From Prochlorococcus sp. AG-402-C22 (lineage in GTDB: Bacteria > Cyanobacteriota > Cyanobacteriia > PCC-6307 > Cyanobiaceae): a DNA stretch of 49,068 bases. Location: positions 1 through 49,068 of the forward strand of contig QCHO01000006.1 in the NCBI GenBank assembly GCA_003279535.1. Direction: 5' to 3'. Under the pieces are notes generated by a model that saw only the letters and a program-made list of their open reading frames with translations, was not told the DNA's origin and did no database searches. Both the position numbers and the translations under genes were made by a program. Of the stretch, positions 29,248 through 38,813 are shown in pieces (position 1 is the first letter of the stretch; every line of letters starts with the position of its first letter).

Positions 29248-30129
29248 TTATATATTTGCTTTTGCAAGTTCTTTTACACCATGAATTTTTAAAATTTTAG
29301 TCAGAGTATCTTTAAGATCTTTCCTTTTTACTATTACATCAACAAAACCATGCTCGAGCAGATATTCAGCTGTTTGAAAATTATCGGGTAATTTTTCTCT
29401 TAATGTTTGTTCTATAACCCTTCTTCCAGCAAATCCAATAAGAGCTTTAGGTTCCGCCAAAATTAAATCACCTAACATTGCAAAGCTTGCTGTTACCCCC
29501 CCAGTGGTTGGATGCGTTAATAAGGGCATATATAGAAGATTTTTTTCTTTATGTTTTTTTAGTGCTCCAGATATTTTTGCCATTTGCATGAGACTTAACA
29601 TGCCTTCTTGCATCCTTGCTCCTCCTGATGCGCAAACAATAAGAATTGGAAAATTTTCTAAAGTTGCTCTCTCAATTATCCTTGTAATTTTTTCACCAAC
29701 TACTGAACCCATGGATCCTCCCATAAATCTAAAATCCATAACAGCTAATGCTAAAGGCATTGAATTTACAGAACAGATACCTGTTACGACTCCATCTCTT
29801 AAACCTGTACCTGCTTGACTTTCTTTAATTCGATCAGCATATGATCTTCTATCTTTAAAACCTAAAGGATCTGTAGGACTTAGTGAACTATCAAACTCTT
29901 TGAATGAGTTTTTGTCAGCAATTATATTTATCCTTTCATCGCTATTAATCCTATTGTGGTGTCCACAATTACTACAAACATTGAAATTTGAAATTAGGTC
30001 TTTTCTATAGGCTACTTGCGAACATTCTGAACATTTAACCCACAAACCATCTCCCTCATCAGTATCTTGCGAAACTTTCCCAACAAATTGATCTTTACGC
30101 CTTGCGGCAAACCAGTCGATTAATGACAC
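29248..30129 (-). CDS. accD: Acetyl-CoA carboxylase carboxyltransferase subunit beta
   Basis: AccD transfers the carboxyl group from biotin to acetyl-CoA, with AccA, in fatty acid synthesis. The 293-residue protein starts with the typical zinc ribbon (CSEC, then CSNCG, C-x2-C-x15-C-x2-C). The crotonase core follows with [23 protein letters not shown], and [15 protein letters not shown]. The start is GTG at 30129 ([12 protein letters not shown]). It is preceded by prk, from which a hairpin at 30198-30220 appears to separate it. Confidence 0.96.
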   Translation of the reverse strand: MSLIDWFAARRKDQFVGKVSQDTDEGDGLWVKCSECSQVAYRKDLISNFNVCSNCGHHNRINSDERINIIADKNSFKEFDSSLSPTDPLGFKDRRSYADRIKESQAGTGLRDGVVTGICSVNSMPLALAVMDFRFMGGSMGSVVGEKITRIIERATLENFPILIVCASGGARMQEGMLSLMQMAKISGALKKHKEKNLLYMPLLTHPTTGGVTASFAMLGDLILAEPKALIGFAGRRVIEQTLREKLPDNFQTAEYLLEHGFVDVIVKRKDLKDTLTKILKIHGVKELAKANI

Positions 30130-30197
30130 AACATTACCTGTTTTTTCTATTTAAATCTAAACAAGGTACTTTTATCAAGAAAGATATATAAAAATTT

Positions 30198-30220
30198 GAG
30201 ATTTTCTAGATTAGAAACTC
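30198..30220 (-). terminator. Candidate terminator after prk
   Basis: Read on the minus strand, GAG-TTTCTA pairs with TAGAAA-CTC, nine base pairs with a 2-nt bulge and a 3-nt loop. About three bases later a short T-run follows. It lies 52 bp after the prk stop and 69 bp before accD, so it may partly end prk transcription. Confidence 0.5.
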
Positions 30221-30271
30221 CTTTGAAGTTTAAGAAAAATATAATGATTTAACTGAATAATTGAAAATTAA

Positions 30272-31171
30272 TTATCCATTATTTTTCTCCTCAATCATTT
30301 TATGAATTATTGGAGTAAGAATTAGTTCCATTGCGAAACCCATTTTTCCACCATTTACAACGATACTTGTTGGACTTGACATAAATGAATCGTTAATCAT
30401 ACCAAGCAAGTATTGAAAATCAATCCCCCATTTCTCTCTTGCCCCTTTTCTGAAATGTATGATCACAAAGCTCTCATCAGGAGTTGGGATATTCCTGCAT
30501 ATGAAAGGATTGGAAGTGTCAATTGTGGGAATTCTTTGGAAATTAATATCGGTTTTGCTGAATTGTGGACAAATATGATTTATATAATCAGGCATTCTTC
30601 TCAATATTGTATCCACAATGGTTTCCGCTGAGTAACCTCTTTCTGCGTTATCTCTATGGATTTTTTGGATCCACTCTAAATTTGTTATCGGAACAACACC
30701 AACAAGTAAATCAGCATAAGATGCCACATTGTATCCATCACCTTCTACCCCGCCATGCAAACCTTCATAAAAAAGTACGTCTGTTCCCTCAGGAATATCT
30801 TCCCATGGAGTAAATTGTCCAGGTTCTAAGGATGTCCCAAGTCTAGTATTATGTTCTTCTGCTTCTTCAAGACTATGTAGATAATATCTTTTCTTTCCTC
30901 CTCCAGTTTCACCATAGATTTTAAAAAGTTCTTCTAGCTTGTCAAAAAGATTAGCATCTGGACCAAAGTGCGAAAAATTTTCACCTTTTGAAAGAGCCTC
31001 TGCCATAGCTTTTTTCATAGGCATTCTTTCAAACCTGTGGTAACTATCACCTTCCACAACTGCGGGTATAATATCTTCTCTGGCAAAAATATGCTCAAAG
31101 GCTCTTTTTACTGTACTTGTTCCTGCTCCTGAAGATCCTGTTACAGCGACTACTGGATGACGTTTTGACAT
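30272..31171 (-). CDS. prk: Phosphoribulokinase, proteobacterial type
   Basis: Prk phosphorylates ribulose 5-phosphate to the Rubisco substrate. The 299-residue protein opens MSKRHPVVAVTGSSGAGTST with an altered P-loop (GSSGAGTS, residues 12-19). It has the catalytic aspartate D42 in GDSYHRF, FYEGLHGG, and LEWIQKIHRD. These match the short octameric proteobacterial class. The canonical cyanobacterial/plant class carries GDSGCGKST with a regulatory cysteine. Only two cysteines are present (C201, C225), both far from the active site, so thioredoxin control of the known kind is not possible. Whether the strain has a second Prk elsewhere is unknown. Confidence 0.95.
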   Translation of the reverse strand: MSKRHPVVAVTGSSGAGTSTVKRAFEHIFAREDIIPAVVEGDSYHRFERMPMKKAMAEALSKGENFSHFGPDANLFDKLEELFKIYGETGGGKKRYYLHSLEEAEEHNTRLGTSLEPGQFTPWEDIPEGTDVLFYEGLHGGVEGDGYNVASYADLLVGVVPITNLEWIQKIHRDNAERGYSAETIVDTILRRMPDYINHICPQFSKTDINFQRIPTIDTSNPFICRNIPTPDESFVIIHFRKGAREKWGIDFQYLLGMINDSFMSSPTSIVVNGGKMGFAMELILTPIIHKMIEEKNNG

Positions 31172-31259
31172 TTTTTAAAAACAATATCTAATGATTCTGA
31201 CAGGTCATATGCCAACTTTATGTTTTACTTAAAAATATTTTTTTATTTATTAATTTTTT

Positions 31260-32333
31260 TTAAATTTCATCTATTATTTTATCTCCGATTTCACTGCAAG
31301 ATAAAACTTCAGAAGACTCATCAGCTAAATCGGCTGTTCTAAATCCGTTTGATAAAACTTTATCAATAGCAGTTTCTAAATTTTCTGCGGCTTCTTCTTC
31401 ATTTAATCCAATTTTTAACATCATGGAAGCGGATAAAAGCATCGCAATAGGATTTGCCATGTTTTTACCCGCTATATCAGGAGCCGAACCATGAACAGGT
31501 TCAAAAACTCCTGGACCATTATTGTTTAGAGAAGCAGATGGAAGCATACCAATAGAACCAGTTATCATTGCAGCTAAATCGCTTAAAATATCACCAAATA
31601 AATTACTGGTTAAAATCACATCAAATTGACCAGGATCTCTAACTAATTGCATTGCTGCATTATCAACGTACATATTGCTTAGAGATATATTTTTATCTTT
31701 TGAGGTGATATTTAAAACTGTATCTCTCCACAATTGACTAACCTCAAGAACGTTTGATTTGTCAACAGAACATATTTTTTTATTTCTTTGGTGAGCAATT
31801 TTTATTGCTATTTCAGTTATTCTCTCTATTTCGGCCGAATCATAAACCATCGTATTGAAAGCTTTTGGGATTTTTGTATTTGTTATATGTCCTCTTGGGT
31901 TTCCAAAATAAATACCGCCTATTAATTCTCTTACAACGATAAGATCTACATTTTCAACTATTTCTTTTTTTAATGTACTTGCATTTATAAGAGATTTTCT
32001 TATTTTGACAGGCCTGATATTTGCGAAAAGGTTTAGGGCAGATCTTAATTTTAGTAACCCACTTTCTGGTCTTAATTCTCTTGCAAGAGAGTCATATTTA
32101 ATATCTCCAACACATGCTAAAAGTACAGCATCACTTTTTTTGCATTGATCTAGTGTCTCATCTGGAGCAGGAGTCCCATATTTTTCATAAGCTATCCCTC
32201 CAAATAATTTTTCAATAATCTCAATATCGAAATTATGATTTTTTGAAAGCTTTTTTAAAACTTTTTTTGAAATTTCTGAAATCTCTGGACCTATTCCGTC
32301 TCCTGACAATAAAACAATCTTATATTTCTTCAT
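31260..32333 (-). CDS. leuB: 3-Isopropylmalate dehydrogenase
   Basis: LeuB oxidatively decarboxylates 3-isopropylmalate in leucine synthesis, with NAD+ and a divalent metal. The 357-residue protein has LSGDGIGPEI at the N-terminus, RELIGGIYFGNPRG, the metal-binding D-I-L-S-D-L segment, and the NAD-binding PVHGSAPDIAGKNMANP. Neighbours lpxD and prk are unrelated in pathway. The gap to prk is 88 bp and to lpxD 28 bp, so co-transcription with lpxD is likely. Confidence 0.96.
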   Translation of the reverse strand: MKKYKIVLLSGDGIGPEISEISKKVLKKLSKNHNFDIEIIEKLFGGIAYEKYGTPAPDETLDQCKKSDAVLLACVGDIKYDSLARELRPESGLLKLRSALNLFANIRPVKIRKSLINASTLKKEIVENVDLIVVRELIGGIYFGNPRGHITNTKIPKAFNTMVYDSAEIERITEIAIKIAHQRNKKICSVDKSNVLEVSQLWRDTVLNITSKDKNISLSNMYVDNAAMQLVRDPGQFDVILTSNLFGDILSDLAAMITGSIGMLPSASLNNNGPGVFEPVHGSAPDIAGKNMANPIAMLLSASMMLKIGLNEEEAAENLETAIDKVLSNGFRTADLADESSEVLSCSEIGDKIIDEI

Positions 32334-32361
32334 TTAAATTTTTGTTTAATAGAACAATAAA

Positions 32362-33396
32362 TTATTGCTTGTCTAATTGTCTAAGTTTTTTTGCTAATTC
32401 TGGTAATTTTTTAAAAATACTTGAACTCCTTAGCCATGATTTATTTTCCATCGCGGGGAAACCACTAATTACCTTGCCATCTTCTATGTCACAATGGATC
32501 CCGCATTTTGAACTCGCTATGACATTATTCCCAACTTTTACTCTATTATTGACTCCTACTTGCCCTGCCAAAATAACACCATCTCCAATATTTGCACCTC
32601 CAGCGATACCAACTTGAGCTGCAAATGCGCAATTCTTACCAATTTTAACTCCATGACCTATTTGTACTAAATTATCCAACTTTGTTCCCTCATCAATAAA
32701 AGTAAATCCTACTGCCGGTCTATCAATACAACAATTCGTTCCAATTTCTACAAAACTCATTATTTTTACACCACCTTTTTGAGGCATCTTTACCCATTTG
32801 CCATCTTTAGGAATAAAACCAAATCCCTCTGATCCAATAACAGAATTTGAATTAATTACACAATTATTTTTTAGCGTAGTATTTTCGTAAATAACACAAT
32901 TTGAATGAATTATATTATTATTTCCTATTCGAACATTGCCTAAAATTGATGATCCAGGAAGAATATGATTATTGTCACCAATTACAGTATTTTCACCAAT
33001 ATAAACATTAGGTCCAATATGGCAGTCTGCACCAATTATTGCTGTTTTATCTATAACTGCTGAAGAGTGAATTCCTGGTTTGAAATTTATTGTTTTATAT
33101 AAACAATCCAATACTTCTGCAAATGCAATTCTTGGATTTTTAACGATTATGTTTGATATATTGAGTTTCTTTAGGGAACTAACGATGTCATGGTTGTTAG
33201 TAGTTATTATTGCTGATGCTTTAGTTTGATCTAATTTTTCTTTAAGGATGTTATTTTCTTCTAAAAAAGATATTTGATGGTTAACTGCAACATCTAATGA
33301 GGCAGCATTATCTATATTTAAATCTTCAAAAATATTGGCACTAATAAAATTTGAATTTCCTTTTTTTATTAGATCAACTAAATCACTTAAAAGCAT
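32362..33396 (-). CDS. lpxD: UDP-3-O-acylglucosamine N-acyltransferase
   Basis: LpxD adds the N-linked acyl chain in the third step of lipid A synthesis. The 344-residue protein has an N-terminal uridine-binding domain (about 1-110) and a left-handed beta-helix of hexapeptide repeats (about 111-310, for example IGENTVIGDNN). The catalytic histidine H248 is in IGHGVKIG. A helical C-terminal tail (KLPELAKKLRQLDKQ) follows. It is 20 bp downstream of proB on the same strand. Confidence 0.95.
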   Translation of the reverse strand: MLLSDLVDLIKKGNSNFISANIFEDLNIDNAASLDVAVNHQISFLEENNILKEKLDQTKASAIITTNNHDIVSSLKKLNISNIIVKNPRIAFAEVLDCLYKTINFKPGIHSSAVIDKTAIIGADCHIGPNVYIGENTVIGDNNHILPGSSILGNVRIGNNNIIHSNCVIYENTTLKNNCVINSNSVIGSEGFGFIPKDGKWVKMPQKGGVKIMSFVEIGTNCCIDRPAVGFTFIDEGTKLDNLVQIGHGVKIGKNCAFAAQVGIAGGANIGDGVILAGQVGVNNRVKVGNNVIASSKCGIHCDIEDGKVISGFPAMENKSWLRSSSIFKKLPELAKKLRQLDKQ

Positions 33397-33416
33397 TTTT
33401 CAGTTTTAATTTTTTT

Positions 33417-34499
33417 CTAAGAGAGAGCAAGAACATCTCTGTGTACGACAATTATCGAGGAGTTGTTATTTTCTTTATTATTTAAGATACTTCTTAATTT
33501 GTCGCTACTTATTGATACTAAACCTTTTGCAACTTCTTTATCATTTGTATTTACGATTTTAACTGCCTGATTAACCGTAAAGTTTCCTTCTACATTCTTA
33601 ACACCAACCGCTAAAAGTGAGGCACCTTTTTTTTTAATTGCAAAAGAAGCTCCATCGTCTAATGTGATTTTTCCTACTGTTTGAATTGCATGTGAAAGCC
33701 AACTTTTTTTGTTTCCTATAGGTTTTTCTACTGGATAAAATAAAGTTCCAATTTTATTATCATTAAAAATTTCAATTAAGTTTTTATTATTAGTTCCATC
33801 AACTAATTGGACTTCAACTCCTCCTTTTGTTGCTATTTCTGCAGAAATTAATTTTGTAGAAATTCCTCCTGTTCCCCATTCATTATTTGAGTTTTGAATA
33901 TTTTTATCTTTAATTTCTTTTAATTCACTATTATGGACTTCTTTAATAGGTTGCGCATCTTTATTATTACGTGGATCCTTTGAGTATAGATTTTCAATAT
34001 CGGTTAATAAAATAAGCTTGTTAGCATTTATAGCTAAGGCAACTAAAGCAGAGAGGGTATCATTATCTCCATATTTAAGCTCTTCATTTGATACTGTATC
34101 ATTCTCATTTACTATTGGAATAACATTCAAATCGATTAATTTTTTTAATGTTTTAGAAGCGTTATTAAAGGATTCTCGTGAATTGAAATCAGCTTTAGTT
34201 ATTAAAATTTGAGCAATATTGTGACCTAATTTATTAAATACTCTATCGTAGAGAGACATTAAATTAACTTGACCTACTGCAGCAGTAGCTTGAAGGGTAC
34301 TTAAATCATTTGGTCTCGTTTTAATATTTAATTTTTGGCAACCTAATCCAACAGCTCCACTAGTTACTAAAATTAATTTGTTCCCTTTTGAAAGAAAATT
34401 TGTAAAGGATCTAGAAAGGGTTTCAATTACTTCTTCTGTAGATGTTTTCTCAGTTCCTCTTAGAATGCTAGTACCAATTTTTATAACCCAAGTTTTCAT
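33417..34499 (-). CDS. proB: Glutamate 5-kinase
   Basis: ProB phosphorylates glutamate in the first step of proline synthesis and is normally feedback-inhibited by proline. The 360-residue protein has an amino-acid-kinase domain ([22 protein letters not shown] and GTGGISTKL) and a C-terminal PUA domain (about 275-355). The start ATG overlaps the stop of the HAD phosphatase gene by 4 bp (ATGA). It is therefore translationally coupled to that gene. Confidence 0.95.
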   Translation of the reverse strand: MKTWVIKIGTSILRGTEKTSTEEVIETLSRSFTNFLSKGNKLILVTSGAVGLGCQKLNIKTRPNDLSTLQATAAVGQVNLMSLYDRVFNKLGHNIAQILITKADFNSRESFNNASKTLKKLIDLNVIPIVNENDTVSNEELKYGDNDTLSALVALAINANKLILLTDIENLYSKDPRNNKDAQPIKEVHNSELKEIKDKNIQNSNNEWGTGGISTKLISAEIATKGGVEVQLVDGTNNKNLIEIFNDNKIGTLFYPVEKPIGNKKSWLSHAIQTVGKITLDDGASFAIKKKGASLLAVGVKNVEGNFTVNQAVKIVNTNDKEVAKGLVSISSDKLRSILNNKENNNSSIIVVHRDVLALS

Positions 34500-34990
34500 T
34501 TTATAAAATGAGAAATTAATTTTTCTATTGTCAAAGTTAAATTAAATTTTATAGGCAAGCCATCACTATTTAATCGCTTAACTAATATTGTTTTTATCTT
34601 ACATCTATTCCCAACAATAATATCTGTAAAAATTCTGTCGCCAATAATGGCTATATTTTTTGGCTCATTGCCAATTTCTTTGATAGCAGACAAAGTTACT
34701 TTTTTCCCTGGTTTTGATGCATTGTATTTGTACCTTAAATTTAATACTTTCGCTATTTTTGCGATTCTTTTTTTTGATGGATTATTACTTATTAAATATA
34801 AGGAGAAAAGTTTTTTAGATTCTATGATCCAATTTTTTACAGCTTTTGGGATCATATTTGATTTTCTATTTACTAAAGTCCCATCCACGTCTAGCAATAA
34901 AGAATGAATTCCTTTTTTTTGCAACTCAGATTGAGAAATCGCATATATTGGTAAGTTTGAATCCCAATTGACTTTTAGGATAGATCTCAT
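34496..34990 (-). CDS. YqeG-type HAD-IIIA phosphatase
   Basis: The 164-residue protein has the HAD nucleophile motif LLDVDGTLV (D34, D36). SNN follows at about 68-70 as motif II, with KPGKK as motif III and IGDRIFTD (D118, D123) as motif IV. It belongs to the YqeG group, whose relatives include the mitochondrial phosphatidylglycerophosphate phosphatase. That is suggestive, since pgsA, which makes the substrate, is at 42263 in this window. It overlaps proB by 4 bp and lies 5 bp after the DUF3727 gene. The substrate is not proved. Confidence 0.85.
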   Translation of the reverse strand: MRSILKVNWDSNLPIYAISQSELQKKGIHSLLLDVDGTLVNRKSNMIPKAVKNWIIESKKLFSLYLISNNPSKKRIAKIAKVLNLRYKYNASKPGKKVTLSAIKEIGNEPKNIAIIGDRIFTDIIVGNRCKIKTILVKRLNSDGLPIKFNLTLTIEKLISHFIK

Positions 34991-34995
34991 TTATT

Positions 34996-35532
34996 TTAAG
35001 AACTACTTTTTTCAAGCTCAGTTTCAATCAATGGTTGAATTTTATCGAACTCATCATCTTCAACTAATAAGGCCCCTTTCTCTTTTAATTTACCCACAAT
35101 AAAAAAAGGATCTAGTGGAATATATAAGCCATATTCTTGGTCAAAAAGATTAAAGTTAACAAGCAATTCATAACTCTCACTATCATCATCGCCGTAATCT
35201 TCTTCTAATTCATCGTAAATTGGTTCTTCAAGTTCTCCTGATACTGTTAATGTAACTGCTGATCTGATAAGTCTTAAATCATGTTCTTGAAGAACCGCTT
35301 CAGCATTTTTAAGTATTTGTTCATTTTTATCTATTTTCTCAATTAGTTCAGGTTCATCTTTTTCATTTATCTTAAAAAGACTTACTGGAGTATCAACTGG
35401 TGTTAATAAAGCATATTCTTGGCCTTTAACACTTACTAATTGTTCAAGATAACAAAATAGCTCGTTTCCATTTGAGTCATTTAGTATTAGAGTCTGTGCA
35501 TTATAATTATCATTTGGGTTGGCTTCTTTCAT
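34996..35532 (-). CDS. DUF3727 protein, cyanobacterial/plastid family
   Basis: The 178-residue acidic protein begins with a DUF1292-like small beta domain (LILNDSNGNELFCYLEQLV). Acidic linkers such as EEDYGDDDSESYE and a second beta region (about 124-160) follow. The family occurs in cyanobacteria and plant plastids without a known biochemical role. It lies between ruvX (26 bp) and the HAD phosphatase (5 bp), so it is probably expressed with them. Confidence 0.75.
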   Translation of the reverse strand: MKEANPNDNYNAQTLILNDSNGNELFCYLEQLVSVKGQEYALLTPVDTPVSLFKINEKDEPELIEKIDKNEQILKNAEAVLQEHDLRLIRSAVTLTVSGELEEPIYDELEEDYGDDDSESYELLVNFNLFDQEYGLYIPLDPFFIVGKLKEKGALLVEDDEFDKIQPLIETELEKSSS

Positions 35533-35558
35533 TTAAAAATTATCTATCCTTTTTAATA

Positions 35559-36020
35559 CTAATATTTTATCTGACGTTTACCAGCTATTTCTTCTAATTC
35601 AGGACCTTCTTTGATCCATTGTTCAAGTATTATTTTTGCTGAAAAACTATCAATCAATCCGGATTTATCTTTTTTTATTCCAAATCTTTCTGAAGATTCC
35701 CAAGTTGAACTATGTTCGTTTACATAAGAAAATGGAAGCTTTAATTCATTTGAAAGTAATTGACCGTAACTTTCACAGTCAATAGCTTGAGGGGTCATTT
35801 TACCCTCCTCATCAAGTGGAACCCCAACAATAAAACCAGTCAAATTAAATTTATCTATATGATTCCTAATAATTTTAAGTTCTTGATTATTTTCAAACCT
35901 TTTTACTGCTGGAAGTATATTTGATGTTATGCATAAGGGATCACAATAAGCCAATCCTATCCTTTTACTACCTACATCCAAACTTAAAATCGACCTGGGT
36001 TTAGGCTTACAAAATTTCAC
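35559..36020 (-). CDS. ruvX: Holliday junction resolvase-like / pre-16S rRNA nuclease RuvX (YqgF)
   Basis: The YqgF family has an RNase H-like fold; in E. coli it matures the 5' end of 16S rRNA, and it was first named as a putative Holliday junction resolvase. The 153-residue protein has the catalytic D15 in [23 protein letters not shown], and the C-terminal [13 protein letters not shown]. The start is GTG at 36020, overlapping the GNAT-like stop by 4 bp (GTGA). Confidence 0.93.
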   Translation of the reverse strand: MKFCKPKPRSILSLDVGSKRIGLAYCDPLCITSNILPAVKRFENNQELKIIRNHIDKFNLTGFIVGVPLDEEGKMTPQAIDCESYGQLLSNELKLPFSYVNEHSSTWESSERFGIKKDKSGLIDSFSAKIILEQWIKEGPELEEIAGKRQIKY

Positions 36021-37072
36021 TTTGTTTTTAATGGAAAAGGAGATGGATATGGATTACCTTGAGGACTTAATTTTTCAAAGATTGATTCCAAGGATTGATT
36101 TATTTTATTTACTTGTTTGGCTTCATTCTTAACTATTGTGTTCCTGATTAGAATAATTTCTTGATTCTTTTCTTTTAATTTACATTCTTCGAGGAAGGTA
36201 TTTAGTTGAAAATTCTCTTTATAGGTTTTTAGATAAGAGATGGGATCTTTTGCAAAAAATCTTTTTATAAATTCTTTTAAAATACTATTGAATCTATTAT
36301 CCCAATATCTACTTATAGTTAAAGTATAAATTTCTTCGTTTTGATAATTTATATCTTTTAAAATTGTGCATAAAACAGAATTTTCATATATTAAGGCACT
36401 ACTTTTTGAATTATTTCTTTTTAGAATATCGTCCTGATCAAAATCTAAAATTTTTCTTATTAAAGGCGATTGATTTGATCTTATGAAATTTACTATTTTC
36501 AATATATTTTGTTTAGTGATGTTTTGGAATTCATTGATTAATTCAAAGTCTTGGGTATTTTTCTTTATGGATTTATTTAAATCAAAACCATCCCAAAGTA
36601 TTATCTCTCCTAAAGGTTGAAAGCCTAATTCTCTTGAAGTTGATATAAGGTCAATATTATTTATATCTGCGTTAATTATCCAACTTGAAGTCTTAATGTC
36701 TGTGATTGAGATAGATTTTTTTATTAATCTTAAAGTTAATTGTTTCTCTGTTAAAGAGCAATTGTTGTTAATTAACTTAGGCTTGGATATTTTTAGGCAT
36801 GTCTCTTTTTTATTCAAAGGAAAAATATTCAAATAACCGATGATCTCGTTTCCACAAATGGCAATTATGCATTTATTCTTATTTTTCTTTAAATTATTTA
36901 AAAATATTTTTAAGTCATCAAATGTATTAATAATTGCCATCTTTAAAAACCAATTATTCAATTCCTTATTTTTGATATCTATTAAAAGGTTAATATGACG
37001 GATGTGGAGTTCTTCAAAGGTTATTTCCACTCCTTTTTCAGACTTAAAAGAATGAAGGGTATCTTTTTTCAT
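36017..37072 (-). CDS. GNAT-like acetyltransferase homologue, function unknown
   Basis: Residues about 15-165 resemble a GNAT acyltransferase: [18 protein letters not shown] as strand and helix, [19 protein letters not shown] as the beta4 core, and [16 protein letters not shown] near the end. The usual acetyl-CoA pyrophosphate loop (Q/R-x2-G-x-G/A) is not clear, so activity is uncertain. The C-terminal half (about 170-351) is unfamiliar, lysine-rich and mostly helical. The start overlaps the CofE-like stop (ATGA), and its own stop overlaps the ruvX start, so it is the middle of a coupled set. Confidence 0.6.
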   Translation of the reverse strand: MKKDTLHSFKSEKGVEITFEELHIRHINLLIDIKNKELNNWFLKMAIINTFDDLKIFLNNLKKNKNKCIIAICGNEIIGYLNIFPLNKKETCLKISKPKLINNNCSLTEKQLTLRLIKKSISITDIKTSSWIINADINNIDLISTSRELGFQPLGEIILWDGFDLNKSIKKNTQDFELINEFQNITKQNILKIVNFIRSNQSPLIRKILDFDQDDILKRNNSKSSALIYENSVLCTILKDINYQNEEIYTLTISRYWDNRFNSILKEFIKRFFAKDPISYLKTYKENFQLNTFLEECKLKEKNQEIILIRNTIVKNEAKQVNKINQSLESIFEKLSPQGNPYPSPFPLKTK

Positions 37073-38238
37073 TTACTTTTTTCTCTTATTAACACTATAG
37101 GAGTTTTTTCATCGCCATTGCCAGCTGGATTACATATTAAGGATTTTTTGAGTATTTTATCTACTTTTTTATTTGAACTAGCTAATACTTTTACACCTCC
37201 TAGGTCATTTACATCGACTACAGCAACATCTATATTTAGATATTTTGAGACCTCCTTACAAAATAAATCAGCATTAAGGGGACCCATAACTATACTTTTG
37301 TCATAGGGTATGACTGTACCACTTATATCATCAATGAGAGATGATTCTGAACCAGTTAATCTATAAAACATACCCTTAATGCCAACTAATTTGAAGAGAA
37401 ATCCTAGAATTAATGCAAAGGTTATTCTTGTGATCCCAATTTTATTTATTAATAATTGCATGCCGCAAGCTGTTGCGAGACTGCTTGTTGGGTGAAAAAA
37501 ATAACATAAAGCTTTGGAAAATAAACTATATTCTAAATTTTGAGGGGAAATATATCTATTTTGCATAATCGCTAGTGGGCTCTCACCAATTGTTAAAATA
37601 TCATTTTTTTCTACAATTCCTTTACAGTATTCAATCACAGTATTTATTGGGTCATCAAAGCAACCAAGTAAATCAGTTTTAATAGCAAAAGCTTTATATC
37701 TATTATTTATAGGAATTTCAAAAACTTCTTTCTGTCTTTGTTTTTGACCATCTAAATTAATTAACAAACAATCCTTATTTGTTGAAATACCAAAATGTCC
37801 ATAGTTCTCCCAAAATACTTTTAACCATAAATATTTTATTTTTTTTCTAAAATTATTATTGCTAAATTTATATATTATTCTTACAAATAATTCTGAATTT
37901 GACTTGATAATTGTTGTTGGCCAATAATTATTTAAATTTTTTAATTTATTTTTATCATAAATATAGATATCTTCTTGATATTTTAAATTTTGGCAATATT
38001 CTGTACCTTTACTTTTAAAAAAATCTAATTCAAAATTCATATTATTTATCATTGTCTCTTTGGTTTTACTTTTATTAGTTATTTTTAAATCAATAATTAA
38101 TTCGTTTAAACTATCTTTTTTTTTGACTTTGTAATTTATAGGTACAAGAAATAACTTTGATTTGGGTGATTTTTTAATATATAAATCTGAACTAATTAAA
38201 AAAATTAAAAGAATTAAGAGGATATTTATTAATATCAT
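37069..38238 (-). CDS. CofE-like (F420-0:gamma-glutamyl ligase family) membrane protein
   Basis: Residues about 2-22 form a transmembrane segment (LINILLILLIFLISSDLYI). A cyanobacteria-type region of about 120-160 residues follows, then a COG1478 domain: FAIKTDLLGCFDDP, DILTIGESPLAIMQ, YRLTGSESSLIDDISGT and DVNDLGGVKVLAS. CofE proper adds glutamates to coenzyme F420, which Prochlorococcus is not known to make, so the true substrate is open. The gene is 12 bp after the Tpa1-like gene and overlaps the GNAT-like start by 4 bp. Confidence 0.75.
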   Translation of the reverse strand: MILINILLILLIFLISSDLYIKKSPKSKLFLVPINYKVKKKDSLNELIIDLKITNKSKTKETMINNMNFELDFFKSKGTEYCQNLKYQEDIYIYDKNKLKNLNNYWPTTIIKSNSELFVRIIYKFSNNNFRKKIKYLWLKVFWENYGHFGISTNKDCLLINLDGQKQRQKEVFEIPINNRYKAFAIKTDLLGCFDDPINTVIEYCKGIVEKNDILTIGESPLAIMQNRYISPQNLEYSLFSKALCYFFHPTSSLATACGMQLLINKIGITRITFALILGFLFKLVGIKGMFYRLTGSESSLIDDISGTVIPYDKSIVMGPLNADLFCKEVSKYLNIDVAVVDVNDLGGVKVLASSNKKVDKILKKSLICNPAGNGDEKTPIVLIREKSK

Positions 38239-38250
38239 TTTTTATAATAA

Positions 38251-38799
38251 TTAGTTTTTGTTTTTATCTTTTTTTTCAGAAATGATACTGTTATATTCAT
38301 TAAAACTTTCTACAGAAAATGTCGTATCTTCTATATCAATTCCTTTTAGTTCTCCTATAACTTTGTTTAATTCATCGATATTAATCATTCCATTTTTATC
38401 ATATTTAACTTCCCCATCACTATTTATAATAATGGTTTGTGGAATTAATCCGTTCCAATAATAATTAGGTTCATTTGGAAGATCTGACTTCTCTTTATTT
38501 TGTAATTCATCTGTAGTTAGAGCAATGATATCTATATTATTTCTCCATATCAAATCCAAACCAGATATTATCGGAGCCATAGCTTTACTATCAGAACTGT
38601 CATCAAGATAAAAAAATAAAACTGCAACTCTTTTATTTTTTAATGATTCCTGAAGAGTTGTCTGAGGTGGAACTATTGCTCCATTTCCTGCATATATAGG
38701 AAAGATATTGCCATCGTAACTATTAGAATCTCTAGAGGCATTTGCTTTATATGGACTTAAGAAAATTAATGCTATTAGGATCCATTGAATTATTTTCAT
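38251..38799 (-). CDS. Thioredoxin-fold protein, Tpa1-like photosystem I accumulation factor
   Basis: The 182-residue protein has an N-terminal signal or anchor segment (about 1-21, IIQWILIALIFLSPYKANA). A thioredoxin-like fold follows: strand VAVLFFYLDD, IDIIALTTDELQ, the cis-Pro-like loop IPQTIIINSDGEV. The active-site position reads DSSDSK, and there is no cysteine in the whole protein, so it cannot be a disulfide oxidoreductase. Similar cyanobacterial proteins are annotated as thylakoid photosystem I accumulation factors; that assignment is from memory of the family. It lies 14 bp after the ycf55-like gene. Confidence 0.65.
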   Translation of the reverse strand: MKIIQWILIALIFLSPYKANASRDSNSYDGNIFPIYAGNGAIVPPQTTLQESLKNKRVAVLFFYLDDSSDSKAMAPIISGLDLIWRNNIDIIALTTDELQNKEKSDLPNEPNYYWNGLIPQTIIINSDGEVKYDKNGMINIDELNKVIGELKGIDIEDTTFSVESFNEYNSIISEKKDKNKN

Positions 38800-38813
38800 T
38801 AAAGTTTAAAAAC

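Noticed and set aside
29247..29267. TTG start for the secreted protein downstream of accD
   Set aside because: The extension would lie inside accD and put charged residues before the signal peptide; ATG 29246 is 1 bp after the accD stop and gives a clean signal peptide.
32243..32617. 124-residue ORF antisense to leuB and lpxD
   Set aside because: It crosses two well-supported genes on the other strand and shows no family motif.
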